Below are positions 8,415 through 16,489 of a DNA stretch of 64,000 bases, piece by piece (the stretch's first letter is position 1; every line of letters begins with the position of its first letter). The position numbers and the translations under genes are program-made. This stretch comes from Bradyrhizobium sp. 170. GTDB lineage: Bacteria > Pseudomonadota > Alphaproteobacteria > Rhizobiales > Xanthobacteraceae. Under the pieces are notes generated by a model that was not told the origin of the DNA, searched no databases, and saw nothing but the letters and a program-made list of their open reading frames with translations. The DNA lies in NCBI RefSeq assembly GCF_023101085.1, contig NZ_CP064703.1, forward strand, positions 5,084,001 to 5,148,000, given 5' to 3'.

Positions 8415-8957
8415 TCATGCCAGCAACGGCCAGCGCCCGCGATAATCGTGGCCCTTCATGCTGTGGATGAGCACGAAGTCCGTCACGGTCCAGAAGATCG
8501 GTTGAATCGGATGCTCGTCGGCACTGCGCGCGTCATACAACAGCGTGATATGCGGCGTAAAATTCGTGTTCGCCACCCGTCTCAACCCGCTTCGCGTCAG
8601 CGCAGCGCCGAGCATCCGCCGAAATGACTCCAACCGGCGCAATCCACTCTCTCCGATCAGGACAAACGGACGATTGCCCGGCCTGCCCCGGAAGCTCGCG
8701 GTGCGGTCGAACGAAACCTCGAACGGCTCCGTCCGCACCTCGGTAGCAGCCTCGCAAGCCGCCCGAATATGGCGCTCGGGCAAGCCGCCGAGAAAGAACA
8801 ACGAAATGTGCAGGCGCTGCGGCGCGATGAGTTTGCCGTCGAATTTATGGGCGCGTTTGAGCACGCCGGCCAATTGGTGGATTCGCTCGGCCGTGCCCGC
8901 GTCGGGAACGGCTGCGAGAAATAAGCGGGCACCACCACTGCTTGCAAACTCGTCCAT
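8415..8957 (-). CDS. thpR: RNA 2',3'-cyclic phosphodiesterase (2H superfamily)
   Basis: This is a 180-residue protein with the two HxT/S motifs of 2H phosphoesterases: LHISLFFLG (H50, S52) and FTPHITLLYD (H136, T138). ThpR hydrolyses 2',3'-cyclic phosphate ends of RNA and was earlier named 2'-5' RNA ligase. The ATG at 8957 has only a weak Shine-Dalgarno. A GTTC-N7-GTTC direct repeat lies 10-24 bases upstream of the start, so SOS control is possible. Confidence 0.87.
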   Translation of the reverse strand: MDEFASSGGARLFLAAVPDAGTAERIHQLAGVLKRAHKFDGKLIAPQRLHISLFFLGGLPERHIRAACEAATEVRTEPFEVSFDRTASFRGRPGNRPFVLIGESGLRRLESFRRMLGAALTRSGLRRVANTNFTPHITLLYDARSADEHPIQPIFWTVTDFVLIHSMKGHDYRGRWPLLA

Positions 8958-8966
8958 GGTAGACTA

Positions 8967-8981
8967 GAACAGAACATGAAC
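8967..8981 (-). promoter_or_regulatory. Candidate alphaproteobacterial LexA (SOS) box
   Basis: The minus strand reads GTTCATGTTCTGTTC, an exact match to the alphaproteobacterial LexA consensus GTTC-N7-GTTC. It ends 10 bases before the thpR start, where a repressor could block transcription. The match is short, so chance occurrence is possible. Confidence 0.5.
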
Positions 8982-9288
8982 ATATTTGTTTGACAAGGCC
9001 GTTCGCGCGCCGATTTCATGCGCGAGGCAGAGGTACGTGCAGCGGAGGATTGTTCTGATGGAAAGCAGTGGTCATTCGGATGAGTCCGACCGGCTTCAAG
9101 GCCCTTGTTGAAGTCCTTTCGCAGCCTGTGCGCCCAGTACCTGAAATGGTCGAACTCTTTCAACGCACCGCCCCGTGGGAGTCCAGGGAGGCAAAAGCCG
9201 AGAAGTGAGCCGTGGCTATTTCCGAGCCGGTGCTGCTTGCAGCCGCTCGCGACGTCTACGAATTTTGCTGTGGAGAGCCGTCTCTGGG
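8982..9288. other. Intergenic region with no clear gene
   Basis: About 307 bases lie between thpR and the nucleotidyltransferase gene. Frames crossing it are short, and I see no domain, hairpin or repeat I can support. It presumably holds the upstream promoter for thpR. Confidence 0.4.
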
Positions 9289-9873
9289 TCAGGCTTCTAC
9301 ACCCGGCAAATCAAGTGCGGACCGCAATCGCCCGACGCCGCGCCGATAGAGCATCGCATACTGGGCCGGCGCCAAAAGATCAGCGCGCGGCACAAATCCG
9401 TCGATCACTTTGTTGAACGCGATTGCGCCGCAACCGGGAACGAGGCAATCGCGTTTTCCCTTGGGACATTGGTTGAACGAGCAGAGTCTGCCCAGATAGG
9501 CGTCGCTCGCCGGATCGAACATAAAGATATCGAGCTGATGGGGGACAACGCTGGTGTCGGCACCGGACTCAAATGCGTTGCTCAAAGCACGATTAGCCGC
9601 CCGGTGTATTTCGCGGAGATTTTGCTGGGATTCGATCCAGAGCGCCAGATCGAGATCGCGGCATTCATGCCAAACCTCGATGCGCTCGCGACGGAAATCG
9701 CTGAAACGCGGAATCTCCTTCCATAGCGCCTTCGCAACCGAGCCTATCACAGCAACCGCATGGACCTCCGGAAACGCCATCCACGCATCCGTCACGACGT
9801 CTGCGGCCACGCGAAACCGGCGTTGTTGAATCAGAAGATATTCGTTCTGCTGCTCGATCTTCGCGCGCCGCAT
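9289..9873 (-). CDS. Nucleotidyltransferase-like protein (Pol beta superfamily)
   Basis: This is a 194-residue protein. The segment VHAVAVIGSVAKALW followed by CRDLDLALWI matches the GSxA...DxD core of minimal nucleotidyltransferases (metal-binding Asp pair near residue 74). The C-terminal half has a cluster CSFNQCPKGKRDCLVPGC that may bind zinc. It starts four bases after the end of the SWIM-protein gene on the same strand, so the two are probably co-expressed. No HEPN partner is evident. Function unknown. Confidence 0.65.
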   Translation of the reverse strand: MRRAKIEQQNEYLLIQQRRFRVAADVVTDAWMAFPEVHAVAVIGSVAKALWKEIPRFSDFRRERIEVWHECRDLDLALWIESQQNLREIHRAANRALSNAFESGADTSVVPHQLDIFMFDPASDAYLGRLCSFNQCPKGKRDCLVPGCGAIAFNKVIDGFVPRADLLAPAQYAMLYRRGVGRLRSALDLPGVEA

Positions 9874-9877
9874 CGCC

Positions 9878-11557
9878 TCACCCCAGCAGCTTCATGAAGT
9901 TGCGCTTCTGTCTGTGGCGTTCCTTCAGCGTCGCGACGTAAGCTGCTTGCTCAGCCTCGCTTTGCAAGGCAGCCATCCGGGCGATGAGCTTCGCCGCCTC
10001 TCCATAGGCGTGATTGCCACCCGTGCTCACGAACTGGTTGACGCGCTCAGCGTAGACTTCGAGCGCTTCGCGCGGGTGCCTGGTCTTGCTCGCGTCGGCG
10101 AGGGCAATCCTCGCTCCGAATGATACCTCGTCCTTGCGCGTAATGGCCCACGCCGCATCGAACATGCTTTCTTCGATCAGGATGCTGACGAGAAGATCGG
10201 CGGTAGTGTACCAGCCCGCGCGCTTCTTGCCGGCCGATCGCATCTCGAGGATTCCAATGATGCGCTGGAGTGCGGCTTTGCCGCCAAGCTCCCGGAGTTG
10301 CTTGTATAACTCGAAGCTCGGCGCCTTTTCGAAAGCCCGCCACAAGAGCGCTTCGGCGTCTGCCTTCCGGCCGGCTTTCGACAGCAGTTCGACAGTGAAC
10401 GATACGAGCCGCTCGTCGGGTTGCTGGTCCTCGAACATCCACAAGCCCTCCTCGGCCCGGCGCAGCGCTTCATCGACGCGGCCCTGCGAATGACAGAATT
10501 GCGCCAGTTGCAGATAGCGCCAAGCGGAGGACAGGTCGTGGGCCCGCAACGCGATCCGTGTATCGACATCGCCGGCGCGCTCGGCAAAGAAGTCGAGGAT
10601 TCCTTTCAGCCGCTCGTAGCCGGCGGGGAATTCGTCGTCGTGCCCTCTCCCGCTGCGTTTGGGCAGCTTCTCCCATGCCTTCACGGCAAGGCGGTTATAT
10701 TCGGCGAGGCCCGGCTCGCCGAGCACGTCGGCGTAAAATTGTGCGGCATCTCCGAACGTACCGTAGTCGCCATCCACTTCGCGGGCAAAGAGGTCGCGGG
10801 CGAGTTGCACGGGGTCGGGCCGCACGGACTCGGCCGCGGCGAGATGGATGTCGCGCGCGTGATCCAACAGCTCACTGCAACCGCCCTCGGAATCGTCAAT
10901 GCTGTCGATGGCGCGTTCGATCCGGTCGATCGCGTATTCCGCAAGTTCCAGCGCGAGGCCGGCGCGGGATCCCGAAGCAAGATCGGCGATGGCATCGAGC
11001 GATGCCGCCACGCTTGATGCCCAGTCCGGCACCTCGCCGTATTCCAAATAGTCCGGTGTCCGCGTCGCCGCGTCAATTGCCTTGCGCAGGCGCGTCCGGA
11101 GCGTCCCGTCGTCGGCGTGCACGACCGCCGCCGCCACGTCCAGCCTGCTCAACAAGGCAGGATCCCGCTCTGCCAGTTCCATGATCATTCCGGCGAGTGC
11201 ATCGACGCTTTTTTGTTTCAGATGGTCGCGAATGCGCGACAGCACACCCGCGCCTTCCGCCTCCGCCTCGGGGCCCAAGGCATTGGCCGCCAGCGCCACG
11301 GCGACCATGTGCTTGCAAACTCCCCAATCCCTGAATGCGGGGCAGGAGCAATGGCCACCGATATTGCTGCCGCGTCCGGTGAGCTCGGTACGGTAATCCT
11401 CGGTGCCCGCGACTTGCGCCAACACGCGCTTCGGTTCGATCGTAAGAATCTGCACCTGACCGCCGCGATGATAAGCCTCTCCGCGCGCAAACGCCTTATC
11501 GCCGGCGAGGTCTCGCAATGCATCGATACTGAAGCGGGATTGATCCTTGGCTTGCAT
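9878..11557 (-). CDS. SWIM zinc-finger protein with helical repeat C-terminus (DUF6880-like)
   Basis: This is a 559-residue protein. A SWIM finger lies at C70-x-C72-x8-C81-x-H83 (HCSCPAFRDWGVCKH), a zinc module that binds nucleic acid or protein. The remaining 450 residues are Ala/Leu/Glu-rich and helical, resembling TPR-like repeats (WRYLQLAQFCHSQGRVDEAL). The start is the ATG at 11557, directly before the SWIM-type N-terminal domain. It is followed four bases later by a nucleotidyltransferase-like gene. The role is unknown; a second SWIM protein opens the five-gene operon at 28.6 kb. Confidence 0.75.
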   Translation of the reverse strand: MQAKDQSRFSIDALRDLAGDKAFARGEAYHRGGQVQILTIEPKRVLAQVAGTEDYRTELTGRGSNIGGHCSCPAFRDWGVCKHMVAVALAANALGPEAEAEGAGVLSRIRDHLKQKSVDALAGMIMELAERDPALLSRLDVAAAVVHADDGTLRTRLRKAIDAATRTPDYLEYGEVPDWASSVAASLDAIADLASGSRAGLALELAEYAIDRIERAIDSIDDSEGGCSELLDHARDIHLAAAESVRPDPVQLARDLFAREVDGDYGTFGDAAQFYADVLGEPGLAEYNRLAVKAWEKLPKRSGRGHDDEFPAGYERLKGILDFFAERAGDVDTRIALRAHDLSSAWRYLQLAQFCHSQGRVDEALRRAEEGLWMFEDQQPDERLVSFTVELLSKAGRKADAEALLWRAFEKAPSFELYKQLRELGGKAALQRIIGILEMRSAGKKRAGWYTTADLLVSILIEESMFDAAWAITRKDEVSFGARIALADASKTRHPREALEVYAERVNQFVSTGGNHAYGEAAKLIARMAALQSEAEQAAYVATLKERHRQKRNFMKLLG

Positions 11558-11650
11558 ATGCGTCGTTGCAGCAAATGGCCGGGTCTCGGCCAGAGGATGG
11601 GTTGAAAGTCTAGCGAATTAGTTCTGATGCCGCCACTGTACCAAGCTCCT

Positions 11651-13372
11651 TCACAGCACGCAGCCATAATGCGCCGACGACACCAGCCGGATGTATTTGT
11701 CGTGCACGGATCCCGGCCGTACCGCCGCAACAGAAGCCGGCGCGCGCCAGTCGGCCATGCGGCGGGCGATCTCCTCCGCTGGCACTTCAAGGTTCACGGT
11801 GCGGGCGCCGGGGTCGATGACAATGGCATCGCCGTCGCGCACCGCGGCGATCGGGCCGCCGCGCGCCGCTTCCGGCGAGACGTGGCCGATCAGGATGCCG
11901 TGCGAGACGCCGGAAAAGCGGCCGTCGGTGATCAGCGCGACGTCCTCGCCAAGGCCGCGCCCCTGCAGCTGGATCGTCAACATCACCATTTCAGGCATGC
12001 CGGGTCCGCCTACCGGGCCGACATTGCGCACCACGATGACATTGCCAGCCACGATCTCGCCGGCGCGGATCGCGGCCATTGTATCGGCTTCGGACTCGAA
12101 GACGCGCGCCGTGCCGCGGAACTGGCCCTTCTCGAGCGCCTTGCCCGACAGCTTGAGCAAGCAGCTCTCCGGCGCCAAATTACCTTTGAGGACGCTGATG
12201 TGATTGTTCGCCGGCGCGATCGGCTTCGACACCGGAAGGACGATCTCCTGCGGCGGCATCTGTTCGAGCGTCGGAACATCAGCGAGATTTTCCGCCAGCG
12301 TCCTGCCGGTCACCGTCATGACGTCACCATGCAGAAGGCCCGCGCGCAGCAGTTCCTTCATCACAACCGGCACGCCGCCGATCGCATGCAGGCTGCCCAT
12401 CGCGAACGGGCCATGCGGCTGCAGATTGGCCAATAGCGGGACGCGCTCACCGACTGCCTGAATGCGCTCGATGGTGATCGGCACCTGCGCCTCGCGCGCG
12501 ACCGCGAGCAGATGCAGATACATGTTGGTCGAGCCGCCCATCGCGTAGACGGTCGTGATCGCATTCTCGAACGCCCGCTCGGTCATGATGTCGCGTGGCC
12601 GGATGCCGGCCTCCATCAGCCGGTACAGCGCATCGACCGAGGCGCGGGCCTGCGCGCGGACGTCGGCGTGGATGTCGCTGCCGGCGTCGTAGTCGGCGGG
12701 ATGCGATGCGCCGCGCGGCAGCATCATGCCGATCGATTCCGCGATCGTGCTCATGGTGTTGGCCGTGAACATCGCGCCACAGGTGCCGCTGCCCGGCATC
12801 ACATTGCGCTCGACTTCCAGCAACTCCTCACCGGAGATGCGGCCGGACTCGTTTGCGGCGCGAGCTTCAGCGTAATCGAGGATCGTGATGTTGTTGCCCT
12901 TGCTGGCCCATGCCCCGAACGAGACGCGGCCCGGCGTGCCGGTGCCGGGATAGAGCACGAGCCCGAAAGCATTGGTGCGCGCGAGCGGCATCAGCGCGGC
13001 CGCACCGGTCTTGTCGCAGCCGGAAATCACGATCATGGCGTCGCCGTGATGCGCGTAGTGACCGATCTCGAAGCAATCGGCAACGACGTCGCGCGAGGCG
13101 AGGCTATAGCCCGCCGTCGGCGTGCCCTGCGTCAGGGCATCCGACACCGCCGGCGCACCGACGATCAACCCCTGCCCGCCGCGCTCCGCCAGGATATCGA
13201 CCAGCAGGCCGGTGATAGCGCGCACGCGGTTGTTGCAGCGATGGGCATTGGTGTAGGCGCTGGCAATCGTCACCACCGCGTTGGTCTCCGCCGCGCGGTC
13301 CGGATCGAATCCGGCGGCGCGCAGCTCAACCCGCCCCCGCTTCCAGTAGGTGCTGCTGTCCTGCGTCGTCAT
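11651..13372 (-). CDS. IlvD/Edd-family dehydratase
   Basis: This is a 573-residue Fe-S dehydratase. Three cysteines sit at the family's cluster-ligand positions: C46 (HRCNNR), C119 (SGCDKT) and C198 ([14 protein letters not shown]). The family dehydrates dihydroxy-acids (IlvD), 6-phosphogluconate (Edd) or sugar acids. No ilv gene is nearby, and the upstream operon partners are a hydroxyacid oxidase and a Lin0512 protein. A catabolic sugar-acid or hydroxy-acid dehydratase is therefore more likely than the biosynthetic IlvD; this is inference from context. The start is the ATG at 13372. Confidence 0.85.
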   Translation of the reverse strand: MTTQDSSTYWKRGRVELRAAGFDPDRAAETNAVVTIASAYTNAHRCNNRVRAITGLLVDILAERGGQGLIVGAPAVSDALTQGTPTAGYSLASRDVVADCFEIGHYAHHGDAMIVISGCDKTGAAALMPLARTNAFGLVLYPGTGTPGRVSFGAWASKGNNITILDYAEARAANESGRISGEELLEVERNVMPGSGTCGAMFTANTMSTIAESIGMMLPRGASHPADYDAGSDIHADVRAQARASVDALYRLMEAGIRPRDIMTERAFENAITTVYAMGGSTNMYLHLLAVAREAQVPITIERIQAVGERVPLLANLQPHGPFAMGSLHAIGGVPVVMKELLRAGLLHGDVMTVTGRTLAENLADVPTLEQMPPQEIVLPVSKPIAPANNHISVLKGNLAPESCLLKLSGKALEKGQFRGTARVFESEADTMAAIRAGEIVAGNVIVVRNVGPVGGPGMPEMVMLTIQLQGRGLGEDVALITDGRFSGVSHGILIGHVSPEAARGGPIAAVRDGDAIVIDPGARTVNLEVPAEEIARRMADWRAPASVAAVRPGSVHDKYIRLVSSAHYGCVL

Positions 13373-13463
13373 GGGGTGCTCCAGATCTTCTGGTTGATCG
13401 CGGTTTCGGCGTCCGGCCTGATTGGCACTAAACGATTTAGCCAGTCTTGTTAGCCGGTCTTGT

Positions 13464-13814
13464 TTAGCCAGGTTTGCCGTCGTCGAAGCTCACAATCACG
13501 GCGGCGTTCGCGATGATAATGGAGTCGCTTCCGCTCTCGGCAGGCACTTCCAGCCCGCCCTTGACCGCCGTCACGTTTACGGTGCCGTACGGCAATTCCT
13601 TGGCAACTGCCGCAGTGTCGACCCCGCTCGGGTCCGGTACCGCGACGGTGACCTCGACGAACATGTCGTTGGCGGTCTTCCCCAGCATCCGGAAGAAGCC
13701 GAGGCTGGAATGGCGGATGGCGTCCGAGACGGCGCGCTTGGCAGCCTTGGTGGCATCGCGGCCGTGAACGTCGACGCCCATGCCCATTTCGGTGATACAG
13801 CGCACGCGTGCCAT
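13464..13814 (-). CDS. Lin0512 family protein
   Basis: This 116-residue protein matches the Lin0512 family: [20 protein letters not shown] at the N-terminus, then [18 protein letters not shown] and a [15 protein letters not shown] segment. The ATG at 13814 has AAGGAAA about 5 bases upstream. Family function is unknown. It sits between an FMN oxidase gene and an IlvD/Edd gene with gaps of about 90 bases on each side, all on one strand, suggesting a shared metabolic pathway. Confidence 0.75.
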   Translation of the reverse strand: MARVRCITEMGMGVDVHGRDATKAAKRAVSDAIRHSSLGFFRMLGKTANDMFVEVTVAVPDPSGVDTAAVAKELPYGTVNVTAVKGGLEVPAESGSDSIIIANAAVIVSFDDGKPG

Positions 13815-13904
13815 CAGGTTTCCTTCGATCGTTTGAGCAAGAAATATTAGCCGTCCGCAATTCACGCGAGCGGCCAGCGAGGCGCTGGCCGCAGCTCATC
13901 AATA

Positions 13905-15083
13905 TTACGACGAGTAGCGCGAAGAAGTGAAGCTGCTAGCATGGAAGCGCAGGTTCTCGCGCGATAGCTGGTCGAGAGATGTAGCGCCCATCAGCTTCAT
14001 GCCCCGTTCGATCTCGGTCCGCATCTGCTCAAGCGCGCGTTCCACGCCAGCCTGGCCAGCAGCAGCCAGGGGGAAGAGATAATAGCGGCCGACGCCTACT
14101 GCCTTGGCTCCGAGCGACAGCGCCTTGAGCACATGGTTGCCGCGCTGCACGCCGCCGTCCATGATGACGTCGATCCTGTCGCCCACCGCGTCGACAATCT
14201 CCGCCAGTTGGTCAAAGGCGCTGCGCGAACCGTCAAGCTGCCGACCGCCGTGGTTGGAAAGCACGATCCCCGTGCAGCCGATCTCCACTGCGCGTCTGGC
14301 GTCTGCCGCCGACATGATACCCTTGAGGCAGAACTGCCCACCCCAGTGCTGCACCATCTCGGCCACGTCGTCCCAATTCATCGACGGGTCAAGCATCTCG
14401 GTGAAGTAGCGACTGATGGACATGGTGCCACTACCCATGTCGACATGGGTGTCCAGCTGCGGCAGCTTGAAGCTTTCATGCATGAAATAGTTGATCGCCC
14501 AGGCCGGCTTGATCGCGAACTGCGCCATGCCGGCCAGATTCAGCTTGAACGGGATGGCAAAGCCGGTGCGCTTGTCGCGCTCCCTGTTGCCGCCGGTGAT
14601 GCTGTCAACGGTCAGCATCATGACCTCTACACCAGCCTGCTTGGCGCGATTCATCATCTCGCGGTTCAAGCCGCGATCCCTGTGGAAATAGAACTGATAA
14701 ACCTGCGGAGCGCTGCTGATCTTGCGCGCTTCCTCGAGGCTTACGGTGCCGAGTGAGGAAACGCCGAACATGGTGCCGTATTTGCCAGCGGCCGCCGCCA
14801 CCGCGCGCTCGCCTTGGGGATGGAACAATCGCTGCAGCGCAGTCGGTGAGCAATAGACTGGCATGGCCAGCCTCTGCCCCATGATCGTCACCGACATGTC
14901 CACATCGGTCACCCCGCGCAGCACGTTCGGCACCAGGTCGCAATCTTCGAAGGCTCGCGTATTGCGACGATGCGTGACTTCGTCGTCGGCCGCACCGTCG
15001 ATGTAGTTGAAAATCGGTGCAGGAAGGCTCTGCTTGGCCATTTGACGAAAATCGTGAAAGTTGTGGCAGTTTTTCAGACGCAT
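13905..15083 (-). CDS. FMN-dependent alpha-hydroxyacid oxidase/dehydrogenase (LldD/GOX family)
   Basis: This is a 392-residue TIM-barrel flavoprotein. The catalytic signature LSNHGGRQLDG with the active His is present, as are PVYCSPTALQRLFHP, MLTVDSITGGNRERD and the phosphate-binding VIMDGGVQRGNHVLKAL. The family oxidises L-lactate, glycolate, mandelate or other 2-hydroxyacids to 2-oxoacids. I prefer the ATG at 15083 (MRLKNCHNFHDFR), preceded by GGGAAA, over a TTG eight codons upstream. It is the first gene of the oxidase-Lin0512-dehydratase operon; the substrate is unknown. Confidence 0.87.
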   Translation of the reverse strand: MRLKNCHNFHDFRQMAKQSLPAPIFNYIDGAADDEVTHRRNTRAFEDCDLVPNVLRGVTDVDMSVTIMGQRLAMPVYCSPTALQRLFHPQGERAVAAAAGKYGTMFGVSSLGTVSLEEARKISSAPQVYQFYFHRDRGLNREMMNRAKQAGVEVMMLTVDSITGGNRERDKRTGFAIPFKLNLAGMAQFAIKPAWAINYFMHESFKLPQLDTHVDMGSGTMSISRYFTEMLDPSMNWDDVAEMVQHWGGQFCLKGIMSAADARRAVEIGCTGIVLSNHGGRQLDGSRSAFDQLAEIVDAVGDRIDVIMDGGVQRGNHVLKALSLGAKAVGVGRYYLFPLAAAGQAGVERALEQMRTEIERGMKLMGATSLDQLSRENLRFHASSFTSSRYSS

Positions 15084-15333
15084 CTCATTTCCCAGTTGGC
15101 AATACAACGCACGCGTGCCGCGAAGCTCTTTCTTGTCGTTTTGGATGGGGCACCAATCTAGCGCCTGCTTTTCATAAAATCAGGGGCACCTTACTCCCGC
15201 TTGCCACGCGTAGCGACGGGGTGCAGGAAGAATAGCAATTCTTCAGGCGTTGCCGATAGCGAGACATCGGCTTCTGATCACGCGAGCTACCGCCGGTGTC
15301 GCGTGGCGTTTGCAATTTTGTCCATTCTTCGGG
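15084..15333. other. Upstream region of the hydroxyacid oxidase
   Basis: These 250 bases should carry the minus-strand promoter of the oxidase operon. I see no gene or clear operator. Confidence 0.4.
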
Positions 15334-15362
15334 TTGACAATCCAAAATTACAAGCGTATTTC
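15334..15362 (+). promoter_or_regulatory. Sigma-70-type promoter for a structured ncRNA
   Basis: A perfect -35 box TTGACA (15334-15339) is followed after exactly 17 bases by TATTTC (15357-15362). Transcription would start near 15369. No convincing ORF lies downstream before the terminator at 15531-15565. Confidence 0.55.
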
Positions 15363-15368
15363 CCGCGC

Positions 15369-15565
15369 CCTTCGCGAGCATTGGGTTCGCGACTGAACAT
15401 GAGCCGTGTGATGAACCACAGTTGCGCAAAGCGCGTCAGACTATCGAATGGCTATCGGCCACTCGATGACGCACGCCCGGCTCATGGGAGCGATCTCGCT
15501 TAAGCGAGATCGACAGTCCGCTCTATTCGGACCCTCCTGAGCCAACCGCTCCGGAGGGTTTTTTG
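15369..15565 (+). ncRNA. Candidate structured small RNA of about 195 nt, family unknown
   Basis: Between the promoter and a strong intrinsic terminator the DNA is dense in consistent helices. These include TCGCGA/TCGCGA (15372-15377 with 15387-15392) and a 9-bp closing stem CATGAGCCG/CGGCTCATG (15398-15406 with 15478-15486). Inside that stem are GCGTC/GACGC, ATCGA/TCGAT and a TGGC-TATCG-GCCA hairpin. Further on are a perfect 22-base palindrome (15491-15512), GTCCG/CGGAC (15516-15520 with 15528-15532) and then the terminator. Reading frames across it are short and unconvincing. It does not look like 6S, tmRNA, SRP or RNase P RNA. It lies immediately upstream of the Y-RNA-like array. Confidence 0.55.
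15531..15565 (+). terminator. Rho-independent terminator
   Basis: The stem ACCCTCC (15531-15537)/GGAGGGT (15553-15559) stacks on GAGC/GCTC around a CAACC loop and is followed by an uninterrupted T tract to 15564. This is the strongest intrinsic terminator in the window. It separates the ncRNA candidate from the Y-RNA array. Confidence 0.85.
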
Positions 15566-15805
15566 TTGTCCGAAGCAGGCTCATTCGAAACATCCCGGCG
15601 CAAGCCGGAACGGGAGACCCGGATCCCGGGGCTCGCGCCGGCAGGCGCGTGCCCCGAAGCGCGGGGCCTGTCGGAGGGAACGAGGCGCAAGCCGGATACC
15701 GATGGCAGAGCGAACCCCAGGGGGTTCGCAGCAGCGGCGCCGTTCAGAGCGCCGCGAATGAAATTTGTTTTCCAATCCGGTTTGCCGCCTCTTGCGGCTA
15801 AACCG
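15566..15805. other. Leader region before the Y-RNA array
   Basis: The region is GC-rich with repeated GGCGCAAGCCGGA blocks (near 15597 and 15684). A strong hairpin lies at 15778-15805 (CGGTTT-GCCGC / GCGGC-T-AAACCG) directly against the first Y-RNA unit. It presumably contains the array promoter or a processing signal; I see no gene. Confidence 0.4.
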
Positions 15806-15989
15806 ACGCTGGTGGTGAAGATTTCGGATACTTCGCACCATGGAAAGAGCGGGTTCGAATCCCGCCCTTGACGCACGCACCGGGATGCGGCCTCGCGAGG
15901 GCTTGCACGCGGCCCGGCGCAGTTTCGCTTCCGCAAGGAGCGAAACTGCGTTGTTGTCACTGACGCCGATATTGCCTGTTCCCCAGCGT
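15806..15989 (+). ncRNA. Y-RNA-like gene, unit 1 (T-arm only tRNA mimicry)
   Basis: The terminal stem ACGCTGG/CCAGCGT (15806-15812 with 15983-15989) encloses the array's shared motifs: TGGTGAAGAT directly after the 5' arm and GCCTGTTCC directly before the 3' arm. A perfect T-arm follows (stem GCGGG/CCCGC, loop TTCGAAT, 15849-15865). The canonical D-arm is missing. In its place are a GC-rich stem and a 10-bp hairpin GCAGTTTCGC/GCGAAACTGC capped by GCAA. It is about 184 nt long, the largest of the four units, and probably binds the Ro60 homologue encoded downstream. Confidence 0.7.
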
Positions 15990-16022
15990 GCCTTTCAACT
16001 GCCGATGCGCAGGCATCGGCAG

Positions 16023-16127
16023 GGCGGTGGTGAAGATGGCTGTTACTTCGGTAGGGCGCTATGGCGCCGGGCGGGTTCAAGGCCCGTACGCCCGCAAGGG
16101 TGGCAACAGCATCGTCCGTTCCCCGCC
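16023..16127 (+). ncRNA. Y-RNA-like gene, unit 2 (degenerate tRNA-like module)
   Basis: The closing stem GGCGG/CCGCC (16023-16027 with 16123-16127) is followed by TGGTGAAGAT and preceded by GTCCGTTCC. An inner stem GCTGTT/AACAGC (16039-16044 with 16105-16110) is conserved in position with other units. Inside are a GGCGC-TATG-GCGCC hairpin, a GGGTTCAAG loop closed by CGGGC/GCCCG (T-arm-like), and CGCCC-GCAA-GGGTG. It has no D-arm signature. It is about 105 nt, the shortest unit. Confidence 0.7.
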
Positions 16128-16135
16128 AACTCTCT

Positions 16136-16303
16136 CCACGGTCCGTGGTGAAGATCGCTGTTACATCGTCTTTGGAACGAGAGGTCGCGGGTTCGAATCC
16201 CGCCCGGCGTCATGTGCGCTGGTAGCTCAGTGGTAGAGCGCTTCCCAATCGGCAGGGTAAGCTGCCGATCGGGGTCTCAGCATCGCCTGTTCCCGGATCG
16301 TGG
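16136..16303 (+). ncRNA. Y-RNA-like gene, unit 3 with circularly permuted tRNA-like module (YrlA-like)
   Basis: A 10-bp terminal stem CCACGGTCCG/CGGATCGTGG (one G-U) encloses TGGTGAAGAT and GCCTGTTCC. The module reads in permuted order. First is a T-arm (GCGGG-TTCGAAT-CCCGC, 16187-16203), then an acceptor-like stem CCGGCG/CGCTGG closed by loop TCATGTG, then a perfect D-arm (GCTC-AGTGGTA-GAGC, 16225-16239), then a hairpin ATCGGCAG/CTGCCGAT. Permutation through the anticodon stem is what is known for bacterial YrlA Y RNAs. The D-arm alone could mislead a tRNA finder. Confidence 0.85.
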
Positions 16304-16313
16304 TTTCCAAAAT

Positions 16314-16450
16314 GCCGGTGGTGAAGAGTTCTGTTACTTCGCACTCACAAGGTCGAAGGTTCGATTCCTTCCGGACGATAAGTCCGTAGCTCAGAGGGAG
16401 AGCGTGTGACAACGCCCGCAAGGGCAGTACAGCCTCGCCCGTTCCCCGGC
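16314..16450 (+). ncRNA. Y-RNA-like gene, unit 4 with circularly permuted tRNA-like module (YrlA-like)
   Basis: The terminal stem GCCGG/CCGGC (16314-16318 with 16446-16450) encloses TGGTGAAGAG and GCCCGTTCC. The permuted module is clear: T-arm GAAGG-TTCGATT-CCTTC (16355-16371), acceptor-like CGGAC-GATAA-GTCCG (16372-16386), D-arm GCTC-AGAGGGA-GAGC (16389-16403) and a GCCC-GCAA-GGGC hairpin. Relative to units 2 and 3 the base pairs GAU/AUC are replaced by GAG/CUC, a compensatory change. The unit ends 39 bases before the rsr start codon. Confidence 0.85.
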
Positions 16451-16489
16451 GCCCTTTCCGATCAATAATCAACCCTAGAGGAGGCCGTC

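Noticed and set aside
15523-16080. A 185-codon minus-strand frame and several plus-strand frames through the Y-RNA region
   Set aside because: They are Arg/Pro/Ser-rich, have no family signs and overlap conserved RNA helices.
16223-16300. A tRNA gene starting at the perfect D-arm
   Set aside because: The matching T-arm and acceptor strand lie upstream rather than downstream, so this is a permuted tRNA-like module of a Y RNA, not a tRNA.
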